DNA of 64,000 bases from Streptosporangium album (GCF_014203795.1 NZ_JACHJU010000001.1:3348001-3412000); one strand, 5' to 3'. Numbered from the stretch's first letter, positions 1 to 9,108 are shown. Notes: generated from the letters alone by a model not told the origin. Translations and numbers: made by a program.

Positions 1-378
1 GATGCAGACGGCGTTCTTGACCTTGCTGCTCGGGCCCTCCCAGAGGGTGACGGTCACCCGATCCGCGGTCTCCCGCACGGTGACCCGGTCGAGGACGTGG
101 CAGGGTTCCACCCCCGACCACCAGGTGATCCGGAGGCTCCGGCCGTCCTTGGACGGCTTCGCCGTCAGCCAGCTCACCTTGCGGGGGTTGTCGGTGTGAC
201 CCTGAGGTCTGGTCGGCTTGGGCGTGCCGCCCGTGGGCTCGGTCCGGGGGGCCACGGTGTGCCCCACCGGCTGGGAGGGATTACCGGTGCTCGCCGAGCC
301 GGCGGTCGTGGCGCTGTGTCCGGCGCCGCAGCCCAGAGCCAGCAGCAGGGACCCGGTCAGAAGCGGAATCGCGATCAT
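1..378 (-). CDS. Putative secreted lipoprotein (3' end outside window)
   Basis: This gene is read leftward and runs off the window start, so only its N-terminal 126 residues are visible. The start is placed at 378 because AGGGG sits about 7 nt upstream; an in-frame ATG at 384 is also possible. The protein opens with a short hydrophobic segment ending in LALGCG, a plausible lipobox with Cys as first mature residue. A Thr/Pro/Gly-rich linker follows, then a segment (WWSGVEPCHVLDRVTVRET) that looks like a small extracellular beta domain. It is probably anchored to the outer face of the membrane. Function is unknown. It diverges from proC with about 175 bp between them, which should hold both promoters. 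Confidence 0.6.
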   Translation of the reverse strand, partial: MIAIPLLTGSLLLALGCGAGHSATTAGSASTGNPSQPVGHTVAPRTEPTGGTPKPTRPQGHTDNPRKVSWLTAKPSKDGRSLRITWWSGVEPCHVLDRVTVRETADRVTVTLWEGPSSKVKNAVCI

Positions 379-553
379 ACGCATACCCCTGCAACGGATC
401 GGAACCCCTGGAGGTTCAGCGCCGATCGGCGGGGGTCGCTCTTCCGTGGAGGTCAACCTGCCCCGCCTCCTTCCTCGGACGATGGACGATCTCGTGAGGG
501 GAGGGCCAGTAAGCTGCGGGAAGCTTCTACCCTCATGACTTCGAGGTACTCAC

Positions 554-1348
554 ATGATCGCGATTCTGGGAACCGGCAAGATGGGCGAGGCCCTGCTGTC
601 GGGGCTGCTCCGGGCCGGGTTCAGGCCGGGCGACGTGCTGGTGACCGCCCGGCGGGCCGAGCGGGCCGAGGCGCTCAGAGAGCAGTACGGCGTGCGGGCG
701 GTCTCCAACGCCGAGGCCGCGAAGAGCGCCGACACGATCATCCTGGCGGTCAAGCCGCAGGACATGGGGTCCCTGCTGGCCGAGATCGCGGCGCACCTCC
801 CGGCCGACCGCCTGGTGATCTCGGCGGCGGCGGGCATCACGACCTCGTTCGTGGAGTCGCGCCTGGGCGCGGACGTCCCGGTGGTCCGGGTCATGTCCAA
901 CACCCCGGTGCTGGTGGACGAGGCGATGAGCGTGATCTCGGCAGGCGCGCACGCCTCGGAGGAGCACCTCAAACACGCCGAGGACCTGCTCACGCCGGTC
1001 GGCAAGGTGCTGCGCATCCCCGAGTCGCAGCAGGACGCCGCCACGGCCCTGTCCGGCAGCGGCCCCGCCTACTTCTTCTACCTGGTCGAGGCCATGGTCG
1101 ACGCCGGCATCCTGCTCGGCATGCCCCGCGCCGCCGCCCTCGACATGGTCACCCAGTCGATCGTCGGCGCGGCCATCATGCTCCGCGACTCCGGAGAGCA
1201 CCCGGTGATCCTGCGCGAGGCCGTCACCTCTCCGGGCGGCACCACCATCGCGGCCATCGCCGAACTGGAGCGGCACAGCGTCCGCGCCGCCTTCCTGGCC
1301 GCCATCGAGGCCGCCCGGGACCGCAGCCGCCAGCTCGCCGGCGGCTGA
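554..1348 (+). CDS. proC: Pyrroline-5-carboxylate reductase
   Basis: This 264-residue cytoplasmic enzyme catalyses the last step of proline synthesis, NAD(P)H-dependent reduction of 1-pyrroline-5-carboxylate. The N-terminal Rossmann motif GTGKMG is at residues 6-11. The family signature around ALSGSGPAY lies at 165-173 and VTSPGGTT at 224-231, both expected for ProC, and the length is normal. GAGG about 8 nt upstream supports the ATG. The 3' end abuts, tail to tail, a remnant of an ABC ATPase on the other strand (1349-1507), but the ProC C-terminus itself looks complete. Proximity to bldN and the heme operon resembles the arrangement in Streptomyces (recalled, not searched). Confidence 0.96.
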   Translation: MIAILGTGKMGEALLSGLLRAGFRPGDVLVTARRAERAEALREQYGVRAVSNAEAAKSADTIILAVKPQDMGSLLAEIAAHLPADRLVISAAAGITTSFVESRLGADVPVVRVMSNTPVLVDEAMSVISAGAHASEEHLKHAEDLLTPVGKVLRIPESQQDAATALSGSGPAYFFYLVEAMVDAGILLGMPRAAALDMVTQSIVGAAIMLRDSGEHPVILREAVTSPGGTTIAAIAELERHSVRAAFLAAIEAARDRSRQLAGG

Positions 1349-1507
1349 CCGCGCCGTCTCGGTGAGGCCGGCCAGTTCCAGGACCTCCCCGATCCGCGAG
1401 GTCGCGATCGAGTTCGCCTGCGCCAGGCAGAGCAGGTGGTCGCGGGCCGTCCGCATGGTCGTCGACTTGCCCGCGCCGTTGGGCCCGAGGAGGCGGGAAT
1501 CCGGCAT
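1349..1507 (-). pseudogene. ABC-2 type transporter ATPase remnant with internal deletion
   Basis: On the minus strand the start reads MPDSRLLGPNGAGKSTTMR, a Walker A region typical of antibiotic-export ABC ATPases. It is followed immediately by TARDHL and then a stretch ending EVLELAGLTETA, which normally lies about 50 residues later. The Q-loop-proximal segment between them is missing. After TETA the homology stops at the proC end, so signature, Walker B and H-loop are all gone. No strong ribosome site is visible. It is a relic, not a working gene. Family assignment is from motif order; the exact parent transporter is unknown. Confidence 0.75.
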
Positions 1508-1687
1508 GCGCCCCGAACCTCGGCAGTCGCCGCAGGATTAATGCAAAGAAATTCGGATATTTCGCTCAGATGAAAACCGCCCCCTCCTCCGTGACGACCG
1601 TGTAAACCCTCTTCCGCATGCGTGCGGTAACGTCGGCCGAAGTGGGAGATCACCGGCGAGCGTGCCGCGATCAGACAGGGAGGACCC

Positions 1688-2851
1688 ATGAGCCGGTCCG
1701 TGCGGGTTGTCTGGGACGACGCGCTCACCTCGTACGACTTCGGGCCGGGTCACCCGCTCGCCCCCGTGCGGGTCGCGCTGACCATGGAGCTCGCCAGAGA
1801 GCTCGGCGTGCTGGACGCGGTGGAGGTGGTCGGCTGCGCCCCCGCCTCCGACGACGAGCTGGCGCTGGTCCACAGCCGTGACTACATCGAGGCCGTCAAG
1901 CGGGTCTCCGCGAGCGGACGGCCCGACCTGGCTCACGGACTCGGCACCGAGGACAACCCCGCCTTCGCCGGGGTGCACGAGGCCTCCGCCCTCATCACCG
2001 GCGCGAGCATCGCCGCGGCCCGCGCGGTCTGGACGGGTGAGGCCGAGCACGCGGTGAACGTCGCGGGGGGCCTGCACCACGCGATGGCCGCCGCGGCGAG
2101 CGGGTTCTGCGTCTACAACGATCCCGCTGTCGCGATCGGCTGGCTGCTGTCCCAGGGGGCATCCAGGGTCGCGTACGTGGACGTGGACGTCCACCACGGC
2201 GACGGTGTGCAGGCGTTGTTCTACGACGATCCCAGAGTCCTCACCATCAGCCTGCACGAGAGCCCCCGAACGCTCTTCCCCGGCACGGGTTTCCCCGAGG
2301 AGTGGGGTGCGGAGGGCACCGCGGTCAATGTGGCGCTGCCCGCCGGATGCGGCGACAGCGGCTGGCTGAGGGCCTTCCACGCGGTGGTGCCGCCGCTGCT
2401 GCGGGAGTTCGCCCCGGAGGTCCTGGTCACCCAGCACGGCTGTGACAGCCACGCGCTGGACCCGCTGGCTCACCTGATGCTCAGCCTGGACGGCCAGCGC
2501 ATCGCCTATGCCGCGCTGCACCGGCTGGCCCACGAGACCGCGGGCGGCCGGTGGGTGGTGACCGGGGGCGGAGGATACGAGCTGGTGCAGGTGGTGCCCC
2601 GGGCATGGACCCACCTGATCGCCGAGGTCTCCGGGCATCCGCTCGACCCGGCGACCGCCACCCCGAAGGAGTGGCGGCGGCTGGTCAGGGAGCGGACCGG
2701 GCAGACGCCGCCGCTGACGCTGACCGACGGAAGAGCTCCGGAATTTAGTGATTTCTCCGCCGGTTATGATCCAGCGGACCCGATCGACAGGGCGATCATG
2801 GCGACCAGGAAAGCCGTGTTCCCCTTCCATGGGCTGGACCCCCTCCCGTGA
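1688..2851 (+). CDS. acuC: AcuC-like histone deacetylase family protein
   Basis: This 387-residue cytoplasmic protein belongs to the arginase/deacetylase superfamily, which includes AcuC, class I histone deacetylases and related amidohydrolases. The catalytic pair is in GGLHHA (His130-His131). The zinc-binding stretch DVDVHHGDGV (about 165-174) and the HGCDSH segment near residue 250 supply further metal ligands and charge relay. Length and motif order match AcuC, which removes acetyl groups from lysines, classically from acetyl-CoA synthetase. GGGAGG seven nt before the ATG supports the start. It precedes a conserved phosphatase-like gene by about 70 bp and may be cotranscribed with it. The true substrate cannot be told from sequence. 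Confidence 0.9.
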   Translation: MSRSVRVVWDDALTSYDFGPGHPLAPVRVALTMELARELGVLDAVEVVGCAPASDDELALVHSRDYIEAVKRVSASGRPDLAHGLGTEDNPAFAGVHEASALITGASIAAARAVWTGEAEHAVNVAGGLHHAMAAAASGFCVYNDPAVAIGWLLSQGASRVAYVDVDVHHGDGVQALFYDDPRVLTISLHESPRTLFPGTGFPEEWGAEGTAVNVALPAGCGDSGWLRAFHAVVPPLLREFAPEVLVTQHGCDSHALDPLAHLMLSLDGQRIAYAALHRLAHETAGGRWVVTGGGGYELVQVVPRAWTHLIAEVSGHPLDPATATPKEWRRLVRERTGQTPPLTLTDGRAPEFSDFSAGYDPADPIDRAIMATRKAVFPFHGLDPLP

Positions 2852-2924
2852 TCTGGGAGACCGTGCCGGTGTGCCGGCACGGGGAGCGGCGGACGGGCTG
2901 ACGAGTGGCGAGGGAGATCACAGG

Positions 2925-3740
2925 GTGGCAGTGCCGGAGCTGCGACGCGCGACGTCGCCGTTGACACGGGACGACCTCCGTGAGCACCTGGTCCGCACCC
3001 GGATCGCCGGCGAGGTGGCGACCAGCCGGGAGAACAACCTGGATCACTACAGGTCGCTGGCCAATCGGGACCCGCACCACATGTTCGGGCTGGTCCCGCA
3101 GGGCCGCTGGTCCTACCGCGACGTGCTGGAGCTGATGGCCAAGTCCGCCGGAGTCGTGGCCGATCCGGACCATCGCGAGGGCCAGGACACCATCGACCCG
3201 GACCGCACGGTCGACGCCGTCGAGGCGATGGGCGACACGATCGCCGGCGTGCTTGGCTCCGGCGGGGCACGGATCCTCTTCGCCACCGGGCATCCCACCG
3301 GTCTGCTCACCGTTCACATGGCCCTTGCCCGGCTCGTCCGCCGGCACGGCGCGATCCTGATGGCCCCCGCCGAGGGCTGGTCCTACTGGAGCGCCGGGTT
3401 CGGCCGTAAGCGTGAGATCCGTTACACGGACGACGTCGCCATGCTGGCCGACCGGGGCGCCTTCGTGCACACCCACGATCCGGCCCCGATGCGGGCCATG
3501 CTCGCGGAGCTCGGCGACGACCGGCCCGACCTGGTGATCGCCGACCACGGCTGGGCCGGTGCCGCCGGTGAGGCGGGCATCCTCACGGTCGGATTCGCCG
3601 ACAGCAACGACCCGGCGCTCTTCGTCGGAGAGGCGGAAGGCAAGATCGCGGTGACCGTTCCGCTCGATGACAATGTGCTACCAAGACATTACGGTCCGCT
3701 GACGGACCATCTGGTCGAGAGGGTCGTGCGAGCCCTCTGA
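2925..3740 (+). CDS. Conserved actinobacterial phosphatase-like protein
   Basis: This is a 271-residue cytoplasmic protein of a family widely conserved in actinomycetes and usually labelled phosphatase, without firm biochemical proof that I know of. The GTG at 2925 is chosen because AGGGAG lies 8 nt upstream; the open frame extends further left but only into acuC sequence. Visible features are a charged N-terminus, a conserved FATGHPTGLL stretch near residue 120, an AEGWSYWS segment near 150 and VIADHGWAGAAGEAG near 205. The last two look like sugar-phosphate or nucleotide binding loops. It follows the AcuC-like gene in the same direction. Function is inferred only from family labels. Confidence 0.75.
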   Translation: MAVPELRRATSPLTRDDLREHLVRTRIAGEVATSRENNLDHYRSLANRDPHHMFGLVPQGRWSYRDVLELMAKSAGVVADPDHREGQDTIDPDRTVDAVEAMGDTIAGVLGSGGARILFATGHPTGLLTVHMALARLVRRHGAILMAPAEGWSYWSAGFGRKREIRYTDDVAMLADRGAFVHTHDPAPMRAMLAELGDDRPDLVIADHGWAGAAGEAGILTVGFADSNDPALFVGEAEGKIAVTVPLDDNVLPRHYGPLTDHLVERVVRAL

Positions 3741-4062
3741 GACGGGGGATGCGCAAAATGGGTCATCCCTATACGGGCTTTTCGCGCCTGCATTCCATGG
3801 TGCGCGCCGACCGTTTGCCAACTTTTTGATGCTTGTGGGCGACTCTAATAAGAGACGGTTGGTCCGTTCCAAGATCAAGATGAGGGGCAGGTTCCGGCTG
3901 CTGGCCAGCGAGTTTCTCCGTTTCGCTGACATATAGCAACAGAGGCTGAGAAAGTAGGGGGTTTGCGCACTCGGAGTCCCGACTTACGCTGACGGCAGTA
4001 CACGTGCGTGAGCAATGGCACCAGTGGGGATAACCCGGAAACACGTGCGGAAGAGGCGTCCG
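3741..4062. other. Intergenic region upstream of the HTH regulator
   Basis: No gene is supported in these 322 bases. A weak hairpin (GGGATG at 3746-3751 pairing with CATCCC at 3764-3769) follows the phosphatase-like gene and could be its terminator. The remainder is less GC-rich than the flanks (for example CGACTCTAATAAGAG near 3840) and presumably carries the promoter of the small HTH gene at 4063. Confidence 0.4.
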
Positions 4063-4266
4063 ATGGGTGCAGGCGAAAGACCTCTCAGCGAGGTGAAGTT
4101 CCTGACGGTGGCAGAAGTGGCCACGGTCATGAGGGTGTCCAAGATGACTGTGTACCGACTCGTGCATTCGGGCGAGCTGCCGGCCATCCGGGTCGGTCGA
4201 TCCTTCCGAGTGCCGGAACAGGCGGTGCACGACTATCTCAGAGATGCCTACATCGAGGCGGGTTGA
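4063..4266 (+). CDS. Excisionase/BldC-family helix-turn-helix DNA-binding protein
   Basis: This 67-residue DNA-binding protein has a MerR-like winged helix: FLTVAEVATVMRVSKMTVYR (residues 13-32) followed by the wing GELPAIRVGRSFRVPEQAV. It matches the small regulator found in Streptomyces close to bldN, rather than BldC itself. The start is placed at ATG 4063 because MGxGERPLSEV is where related proteins begin and AAGAGG lies upstream; an ATG at 4015 would add 16 residues of unlikely sequence. About 285 bp without a gene follow, leading to bS22. It is probably a transcription factor acting in development or recombination control, but targets cannot be inferred. Confidence 0.85.
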   Translation: MGAGERPLSEVKFLTVAEVATVMRVSKMTVYRLVHSGELPAIRVGRSFRVPEQAVHDYLRDAYIEAG

Positions 4267-4551
4267 AGCGATCGAGTCCGTCGCGATGAGCGGGCTGGAC
4301 CGGTGAGAAACGAGTCGGCCGCGGGGCCAGCGCGGAGCGGCGAGTGACCGATGGGTCCGAGTTTCCCGGTCAGCCCGGCTGTGACGGGCTCCTGCTTCAG
4401 TGAGGTAGCGACGTGGTCCTCACGTCGTGAGTTCCAGTACCCGGGATCCCCCCAGGGGGCGATCTACCGTGGATCGCCGGTAGTCTGTTGAGCCGGTGTG
4501 TTGTTCGCGCACCGGTTTGACAATCTCGGCTACCAGCTACCTGGGGGTCCC

Positions 4552-4650
4552 GTGGGCTCTGTGATCAAGAAGCGCCGTAAGCGCATGGCGAAGAAGAAGC
4601 ACCGTAAGCTTCTCAAGAAGACCCGTATCCAGCGGCGCAACAAGAAGTAG
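4552..4650 (+). CDS. Small ribosomal subunit protein bS22 (AURKAIP1/COX24 family)
   Basis: This tiny gene encodes 32 residues starting GTG and reading [20 protein letters not shown], then a further Lys/Arg-rich tail ending RNKK. More than half the residues are Lys or Arg, typical of the actinobacterial 30S protein bS22, which binds 16S rRNA near the decoding region. A G-run (CTGGGGGT) sits 3-8 nt before the GTG. TTGACA at 4517-4522 could be a -35 element, though no convincing -10 is seen at normal spacing. It lies 23 bp before an epimerase gene and is easily missed because of its size. Confidence 0.9.
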   Translation: MGSVIKKRRKRMAKKKHRKLLKKTRIQRRNKK

Positions 4651-4673
4651 TAACGCGGATCTGCGAGGCGCCG

Positions 4674-5699
4674 ATGACCCACACCGTGCTTGTCACCGGG
4701 GTCTCGCGCCACATCGGCGCCCGAGTGGCGAGCGTTCTCGCGGCTGACCCGGACATCGACCGGGTCATCGGAGTAGACACGGTGCCGCCGCCCTCGCTCT
4801 CACGTGATGGCGGCGTCCCTCTCGGCCGGACGGAGTTCGTCCGCGTCGATCTGCGCAGCCCCGACATCGCCCAGGTGATCGCGGCCGCCGACATCGACAC
4901 AGTGGTTCATATGAGCCTGGTGAGCGCTCCCCCTCGGGGTGGCGGCCGGACCCTCATGAAAGAGCACAACGTCATCGGCACCATGCAACTGCTCGGTGCC
5001 TGTCAGCGGTCCGCGACGGTCCGCCGTGTCGTCGTCCGCTCCACCACCGCGGTGTACGGCTCGTCCCCCCGCGATCCTGCGGTCTTCGGCGAGGACTCCG
5101 AGCCGGGCGACTCACCGGCCCGGGGATACGCCAAGGACGCCTCGGAGGTCGAGGGCTACGTCCGCGGCTTCGCCAGGCGGCGCCGTGACGTGACCGTGTC
5201 GACGCTCAGATTCGCCAACTTCATGGGGCCCGGTGTCGACTCGCCGCTGACCCGCTACTTCACCCAGCCCATCCTGCCGACCGTGTTCGGCTTCGATCCC
5301 CGGCTGCAGTTCGTCCACGAGGACGACGCGGTCGAGGTGCTCAGGCGGATGGCGATGGAGGATCACCCCGGCACGTTCAACGTGGCCGGGGACGGGGTGC
5401 TTCTGCTCTCGCAGTGCGCCCGCAGGGCGGGCCTGCTCTCCCTGCCCGTGCCCTCCTCCGCGTTCCGTCTCCTGGGAGACCTCGCCCGCGGCGCCGGACT
5501 GGTCGACTTCTCTCCCGAGCAGCTCCGCCTGATGTGCCACGGGCGGGTGGTGGACACCACCCGGCTGGCCGGCCGTCTCGGCTGGATACCCGCCTTCTCG
5601 ACCCCCGCCGCCTTCGAGGACTTCCTCCGGGCCCGGGACCTGGCCGGTGGGCTTCCCGTCGCCATGGTGGACCTGCTGTCCCACGGGGTGACGAGGTGA
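4674..5699 (+). CDS. NAD-dependent epimerase/dehydratase family protein
   Basis: This 341-residue extended short-chain dehydrogenase has the NAD-binding motif TGVSRHIG at residues 8-15, where the usual central glycine of TGxxGxxG is replaced. The core continues through VVHMSLVSAP and STTAVYGSS to a GYAKDASEVEGY segment that supplies the YxxxK pair. Such proteins act on nucleotide sugars, but no substrate is evident. The stop codon overlaps the GTG of the downstream acyltransferase (GTGA), so the two are translationally coupled. This pair is conserved in actinomycetes near bldN (recalled), suggesting a joint envelope or lipid role. Confidence 0.85.
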   Translation: MTHTVLVTGVSRHIGARVASVLAADPDIDRVIGVDTVPPPSLSRDGGVPLGRTEFVRVDLRSPDIAQVIAAADIDTVVHMSLVSAPPRGGGRTLMKEHNVIGTMQLLGACQRSATVRRVVVRSTTAVYGSSPRDPAVFGEDSEPGDSPARGYAKDASEVEGYVRGFARRRRDVTVSTLRFANFMGPGVDSPLTRYFTQPILPTVFGFDPRLQFVHEDDAVEVLRRMAMEDHPGTFNVAGDGVLLLSQCARRAGLLSLPVPSSAFRLLGDLARGAGLVDFSPEQLRLMCHGRVVDTTRLAGRLGWIPAFSTPAAFEDFLRARDLAGGLPVAMVDLLSHGVTR

Positions 5700-6697
5700 C
5701 GGAGATCGCAGGCGATCCCACGGAGGCGGACGGAGCCCGGGTGATCCCCATCACCCGGGGGCGCCCCTCGCGCGATTCCGCGTCCGCCGGGCACGACCGG
5801 TGGCCCGAGGAGCCAGAGAAGTCCGGGGAGCGGCAGCCCCCGCCCGCCGAGAACGACGGACGGGGCCTCGCGGACCTGCTCGCCCTCCTGCGCCGCCGCG
5901 TCACGGGACGGTACGAGGTCGACGAGTTCGGCTTCGATCCCGAGCTCACCGACAAGGTGCTGCTCGAACTGATCCGCCCGCTGTATCGGCACTGGTTCCG
6001 TGTGGAGACCGTCGGCATGCACAACGTGCCCGGCGACTCCGGCGCCCTCGTCGTGGCCAACCATTCGGGCACCCTCCCGATGGACGGGCTCATGCTTCAG
6101 GTGGCGCTGCACGACGACCACCCCGAGCGCCGGGCGCTCCGTCTCCTGGGCGCCGATCTGGTCTACCGGCTCCCGCTGCTCGGGCACCTGTCCCGCAAGA
6201 CCGGTCACACGCTGGCCTGCCGTGACGACGCCGACCGTCTGCTCCGCAAGGGCGAGCTCGTCGGCGTCTTCCCCGAGGGCTTCAAAGGCGTCGGCAAGCC
6301 GTTCTCCGAGCGCTACAAGCTGCAGCGCTTCGGGCGGGGAGGTTTCGTCGCCTCCGCCATCCGCGCCGGAGTCCCGATCGTCCCCTGCGCCATCGTGGGC
6401 GCCGAGGAGATCTATCCCAAGATCGGTGATCTGCGTCTCCTGGCCAGAGCACTCGGCCTGCCGTACCTGCCGATCACCCCGCTGTTCCCCTGGCTGGGCC
6501 CTCTCGGCCTGGTGCCGCTGCCGTCGAAGTGGATGATCGGCTTTGGTGAGCCCATCCGCACCGACCAGTTCGATCCCGCGGAGGCGGACGATCCCATGCT
6601 GGTCTTCAACCTCACCGACCAGGTCCGCGAGGTCATCCAGCAGCAGCTGAACGGCCTCCGCCTCCGGCGCGGCCACGCCTTCCCGCCCCTCTTCTGA
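5696..6697 (+). CDS. PlsC-like lysophospholipid acyltransferase family protein
   Basis: This 333-residue protein starts at the GTG that overlaps the previous stop. Residues 1-70 are a polar, probably disordered extension. The acyltransferase core has NHSGTLPMDG (122-131), the variant of the catalytic NHxxxxD block, and FPEGFKG (192-198), the variant of FPEG. The family transfers acyl chains from acyl-CoA or acyl-ACP to glycerol-based acceptors at the inner membrane face. The spacing between His123 and the acid differs from canonical PlsC, so the acceptor may not be lysophosphatidate. It is coupled to the epimerase upstream and converges on the HAD gene. Confidence 0.85.
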   Translation: MTEIAGDPTEADGARVIPITRGRPSRDSASAGHDRWPEEPEKSGERQPPPAENDGRGLADLLALLRRRVTGRYEVDEFGFDPELTDKVLLELIRPLYRHWFRVETVGMHNVPGDSGALVVANHSGTLPMDGLMLQVALHDDHPERRALRLLGADLVYRLPLLGHLSRKTGHTLACRDDADRLLRKGELVGVFPEGFKGVGKPFSERYKLQRFGRGGFVASAIRAGVPIVPCAIVGAEEIYPKIGDLRLLARALGLPYLPITPLFPWLGPLGLVPLPSKWMIGFGEPIRTDQFDPAEADDPMLVFNLTDQVREVIQQQLNGLRLRRGHAFPPLF

Positions 6698-6721
6698 CCG
6701 GCGGTCCTCCTCCCTGGGCGG

Positions 6722-7588
6722 CTACCTGGAGCGGTAGAGGCGCCGGAGGGCGACGGCGGCCGCCACACCGCCGGCGACGGCACCGGCGCCCGCGGCGATG
6801 GGAAGCGCGATCATGGTGGCCTTACGGCCGGTGCGGAAATCCTTGATGTCCCACTTGCTCTCCCGGGCGTGGTCGCGCAGCTCGGCATCGGGGTTGATGG
6901 CGACGGCGTGGCCGACCAGGGAGAGCAGCGGCAGGTCGTTGGCCGAGTCGCTGTAGGCGGCGCAGCGGGAAAGATCGAGGCCCTCCCTGCGGGCCAGCGC
7001 CCGGACCGCCTCCGCCTTGGCGGGGCCGTGGAGCAGGTCGCCGACCAGGCGGCCGGTGTAGACGCCGTCCACGGTCTCGGAGACGGTGCCGAGCGCGCCG
7101 GTCAGGCCGAGGCGCTGGGCGATCACGCGGGCGAGCTCCACGGGGGTCGCGGTGACCAGCCAGACCCGTTGCCCGGCGTCCAGGTGGCTCTGGGCGAGGG
7201 CGCGGGTGCCGGGCCAGATCCGGTCGGCCATGGCCTCGTCGAAGATCTCCTCGCCGAGACGGACGATGTCCTCCACCCTGCTGCCCGCCACGAACGCCAG
7301 CGCGGTCTCCCTGGCCTGGGCGATGTGCTCGGGGTTCTCGTCGCCGCGGACCCGGAACACCGCCTGGCCGAGCGCGAACCTGACCAGGTCCTTGGTGGTG
7401 AACAGACCACGCGAGGCCAGGCCCCGGGCGAAGTGGTAGATCGAGGCTCCGCGCATCATGGTGTTGTCGACGTCGAAGAAGGCGGCCGCGGCCGGGTCGG
7501 GATCGGCCATCGGCATCGCGACGGCCGCCGCGGCCGCCACGTCTCCGGCTATCTCCGCGTCGTTCCGCCGTCGTATCAGCCGCCTCAT
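6722..7588 (-). CDS. HAD-IB family hydrolase with C-terminal membrane helix
   Basis: This is a 288-residue haloacid dehalogenase-superfamily phosphatase. The nucleophile motif DVDNT is at 39-43, motif II threonine lies in VTATP (145-149), the motif III lysine is in GPAKAE (188-193) and motif IV is YSDSANDLP (212-220). All catalytic residues are present. Family members hydrolyse phosphoserine or lysophospholipid phosphates. The last 30 residues (about 258-281) form a hydrophobic, Ala/Gly-rich helix, so the enzyme is probably membrane-tethered. GAGG precedes ATG 7588. It lies downstream of rsbN on the same strand and may share its transcript. Confidence 0.9.
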   Translation of the reverse strand: MRRLIRRRNDAEIAGDVAAAAAVAMPMADPDPAAAAFFDVDNTMMRGASIYHFARGLASRGLFTTKDLVRFALGQAVFRVRGDENPEHIAQARETALAFVAGSRVEDIVRLGEEIFDEAMADRIWPGTRALAQSHLDAGQRVWLVTATPVELARVIAQRLGLTGALGTVSETVDGVYTGRLVGDLLHGPAKAEAVRALARREGLDLSRCAAYSDSANDLPLLSLVGHAVAINPDAELRDHARESKWDIKDFRTGRKATMIALPIAAGAGAVAGGVAAAVALRRLYRSR

Positions 7589-7675
7589 AGCACCTCAGCT
7601 TAACCGGCGCAGGCGGATGAAATCGGGTTACATCGCGCTGGCGGGCGATGATGTCCCGGAAGCGGCGGGCGGCTT

Positions 7676-8356
7676 CTACCCGGGCGGGGCCAGGCCGTCG
7701 ATGTAATTGAGGTAGTCGTGGGCCCGGCGTCGCTCCTCCACGTCCATCTTCGGGAGCATCCCCTCGATCTGGTGGCGCTGCTTCTGGACGAAGCGCTTGA
7801 GTTCGCCGGCGCTCTTCGCGTCACTTTTCGCGTCGCGGCGTCTCACCCGGGTGAGAGAGGTGACCGCGGAGCGGGTGGTGTCCTCCATGGCCTGGAGGGT
7901 CTCCTTGATCAGTCGATTCTCGCGCCGGGTGGCGCCGAGGAGCTCCTCGACCTCGTGGGCGCGGGTCTCCGCGTAGTTGAAGGAGCGGTCCGCGCGTTCG
8001 GCGTCGTCGGTGCTCAGGTGGAACAGCGTGCTCTCGGCGGCGCGCTTGAGCGGGTAGAGCGTGTCCCCGGGCGCCGACCGGTAGGTCGCCAGCCCCGCCA
8101 TGACCATCGCGGCAGCCAGGATCAGGCTCAGGAACTGGGGCCACAGGCCAGGGCGGGATCTCGGTCGAGCCCGGGCGGCCTGTTCGGCCTGTTCGGCGGG
8201 AGAATCCTCATGCTCGGACGCGTCCATGAGGCGCTCACGGAGCCCGGCTCGGAACTCCGGACGGGGGCCGCCTCCCATCCGGATGCCGAGCATCGACACG
8301 CGATTCTGGATGCGCGCCTGCGATCTCCGTGAGATTCCGGGCAGCCACTTACCCAT
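7676..8356 (-). CDS. rsbN: RsbN-like membrane anti-sigma factor (DUF5667 protein)
   Basis: This 226-residue single-pass membrane protein lies 107 bp downstream of the ECF sigma gene on the same strand. The N-terminus (1-70) is cytoplasmic and includes a short helical, Arg-rich stretch. One membrane helix spans about 73-91. The extracytoplasmic part begins with PGDTLYPLKRA, the hallmark of DUF5667, and contains long Arg/Glu-rich helices. This layout matches RsbN, which sequesters BldN in Streptomyces through its N-terminal helices. ATG 8356 is preferred over 8383 because AGGGAG lies 6 nt upstream. Identification rests on gene order and topology. Confidence 0.8.
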   Translation of the reverse strand: MGKWLPGISRRSQARIQNRVSMLGIRMGGGPRPEFRAGLRERLMDASEHEDSPAEQAEQAARARPRSRPGLWPQFLSLILAAAMVMAGLATYRSAPGDTLYPLKRAAESTLFHLSTDDAERADRSFNYAETRAHEVEELLGATRRENRLIKETLQAMEDTTRSAVTSLTRVRRRDAKSDAKSAGELKRFVQKQRHQIEGMLPKMDVEERRRAHDYLNYIDGLAPPG

Positions 8357-8463
8357 GAACGCTCCCTGCCGCCCCCAGATCATGATCCATCGGTGTCACC
8401 TGCCTAACGACGGCCCTGCGCGCCGGGTTACGCGCCAGGTCGTCGTCGGCATGCCGGTCGGGC

Positions 8464-9108
8464 TCAGCTGAGGTCCGCAGGGAGGGCGCGGGCGAGGGCC
8501 CGGATCGCCCGGAACTGCAGCGCCTTGATCGCTCCGCTCTTCTTGCCCATGATGAGCGCGGTCTCCGCCAGGGACATGCCGTGCAGGAAGCGCAGGACCA
8601 CGCACTCCTGCTGCTCGGCGCCGAGATCCCGGACGGCGCTGAGAACCCGGTCGTTGACCATCGCTGTGACGACGGCGTTCTCCGGGATGTTCACGCCGTC
8701 GAGCGGCGTGTCGATCACCTCGGCCGTCGAGACTTCAAGGCGGTACCTACCGGATTTGAAGTGATCGGCGATCAGGTTCCTGGCAATGGTCACGAGCCAG
8801 GCTCCGAAATCACGGCCCTGCCAGGTGAAGTCGGCGATCCGGCGGAGCGCGCGGAGGAAGGTCTCACTCGTGAGGTCCTCGGCCAGCGGATGGGAACCGA
8901 CCCGGAAGTAGACGTAGCGGTAGACGAGGTCGAGATAGCGATCATAGAGCGTGCCGAATGCGTCCGTGTCTCCGGTCTTGGCGCGGAGGACGAGCCTCCG
9001 GAGATCCTCCGAGGCGTCCTCGCGTGTGGCGAGCTCGTTTCTGCGGACAGGCTGGGCCACCCCTGAAGCGGGGGAGAGAGGCCCGGCGAATGGCCACGTG
9101 TCTGGCAT
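8464..9108 (-). CDS. bldN: ECF sigma factor, BldN type
   Basis: This is a 214-residue sigma-70 family factor. Residues 50-116 form region 2 (DAFGTLYDRYLDLVYRYV, then SETFLRALRRI). Region 4 spans about 155-208, with the helix-turn-helix MSLAETALIMGKKSGAIKAL. A 45-residue N-terminal extension precedes region 2, reminiscent of the cleaved pro-sequence of BldN. The start is ATG 9108, which has AGGG seven nt upstream; the frame is open further to a TTG at 9177. The RsbN-like gene downstream and the rex-hem neighbourhood support orthology to BldN, which drives aerial hyphae and chaplin/rodlin expression in Streptomyces. Whether it is proteolytically matured here is unknown. Confidence 0.85.
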   Translation of the reverse strand: MPDTWPFAGPLSPASGVAQPVRRNELATREDASEDLRRLVLRAKTGDTDAFGTLYDRYLDLVYRYVYFRVGSHPLAEDLTSETFLRALRRIADFTWQGRDFGAWLVTIARNLIADHFKSGRYRLEVSTAEVIDTPLDGVNIPENAVVTAMVNDRVLSAVRDLGAEQQECVVLRFLHGMSLAETALIMGKKSGAIKALQFRAIRALARALPADLS

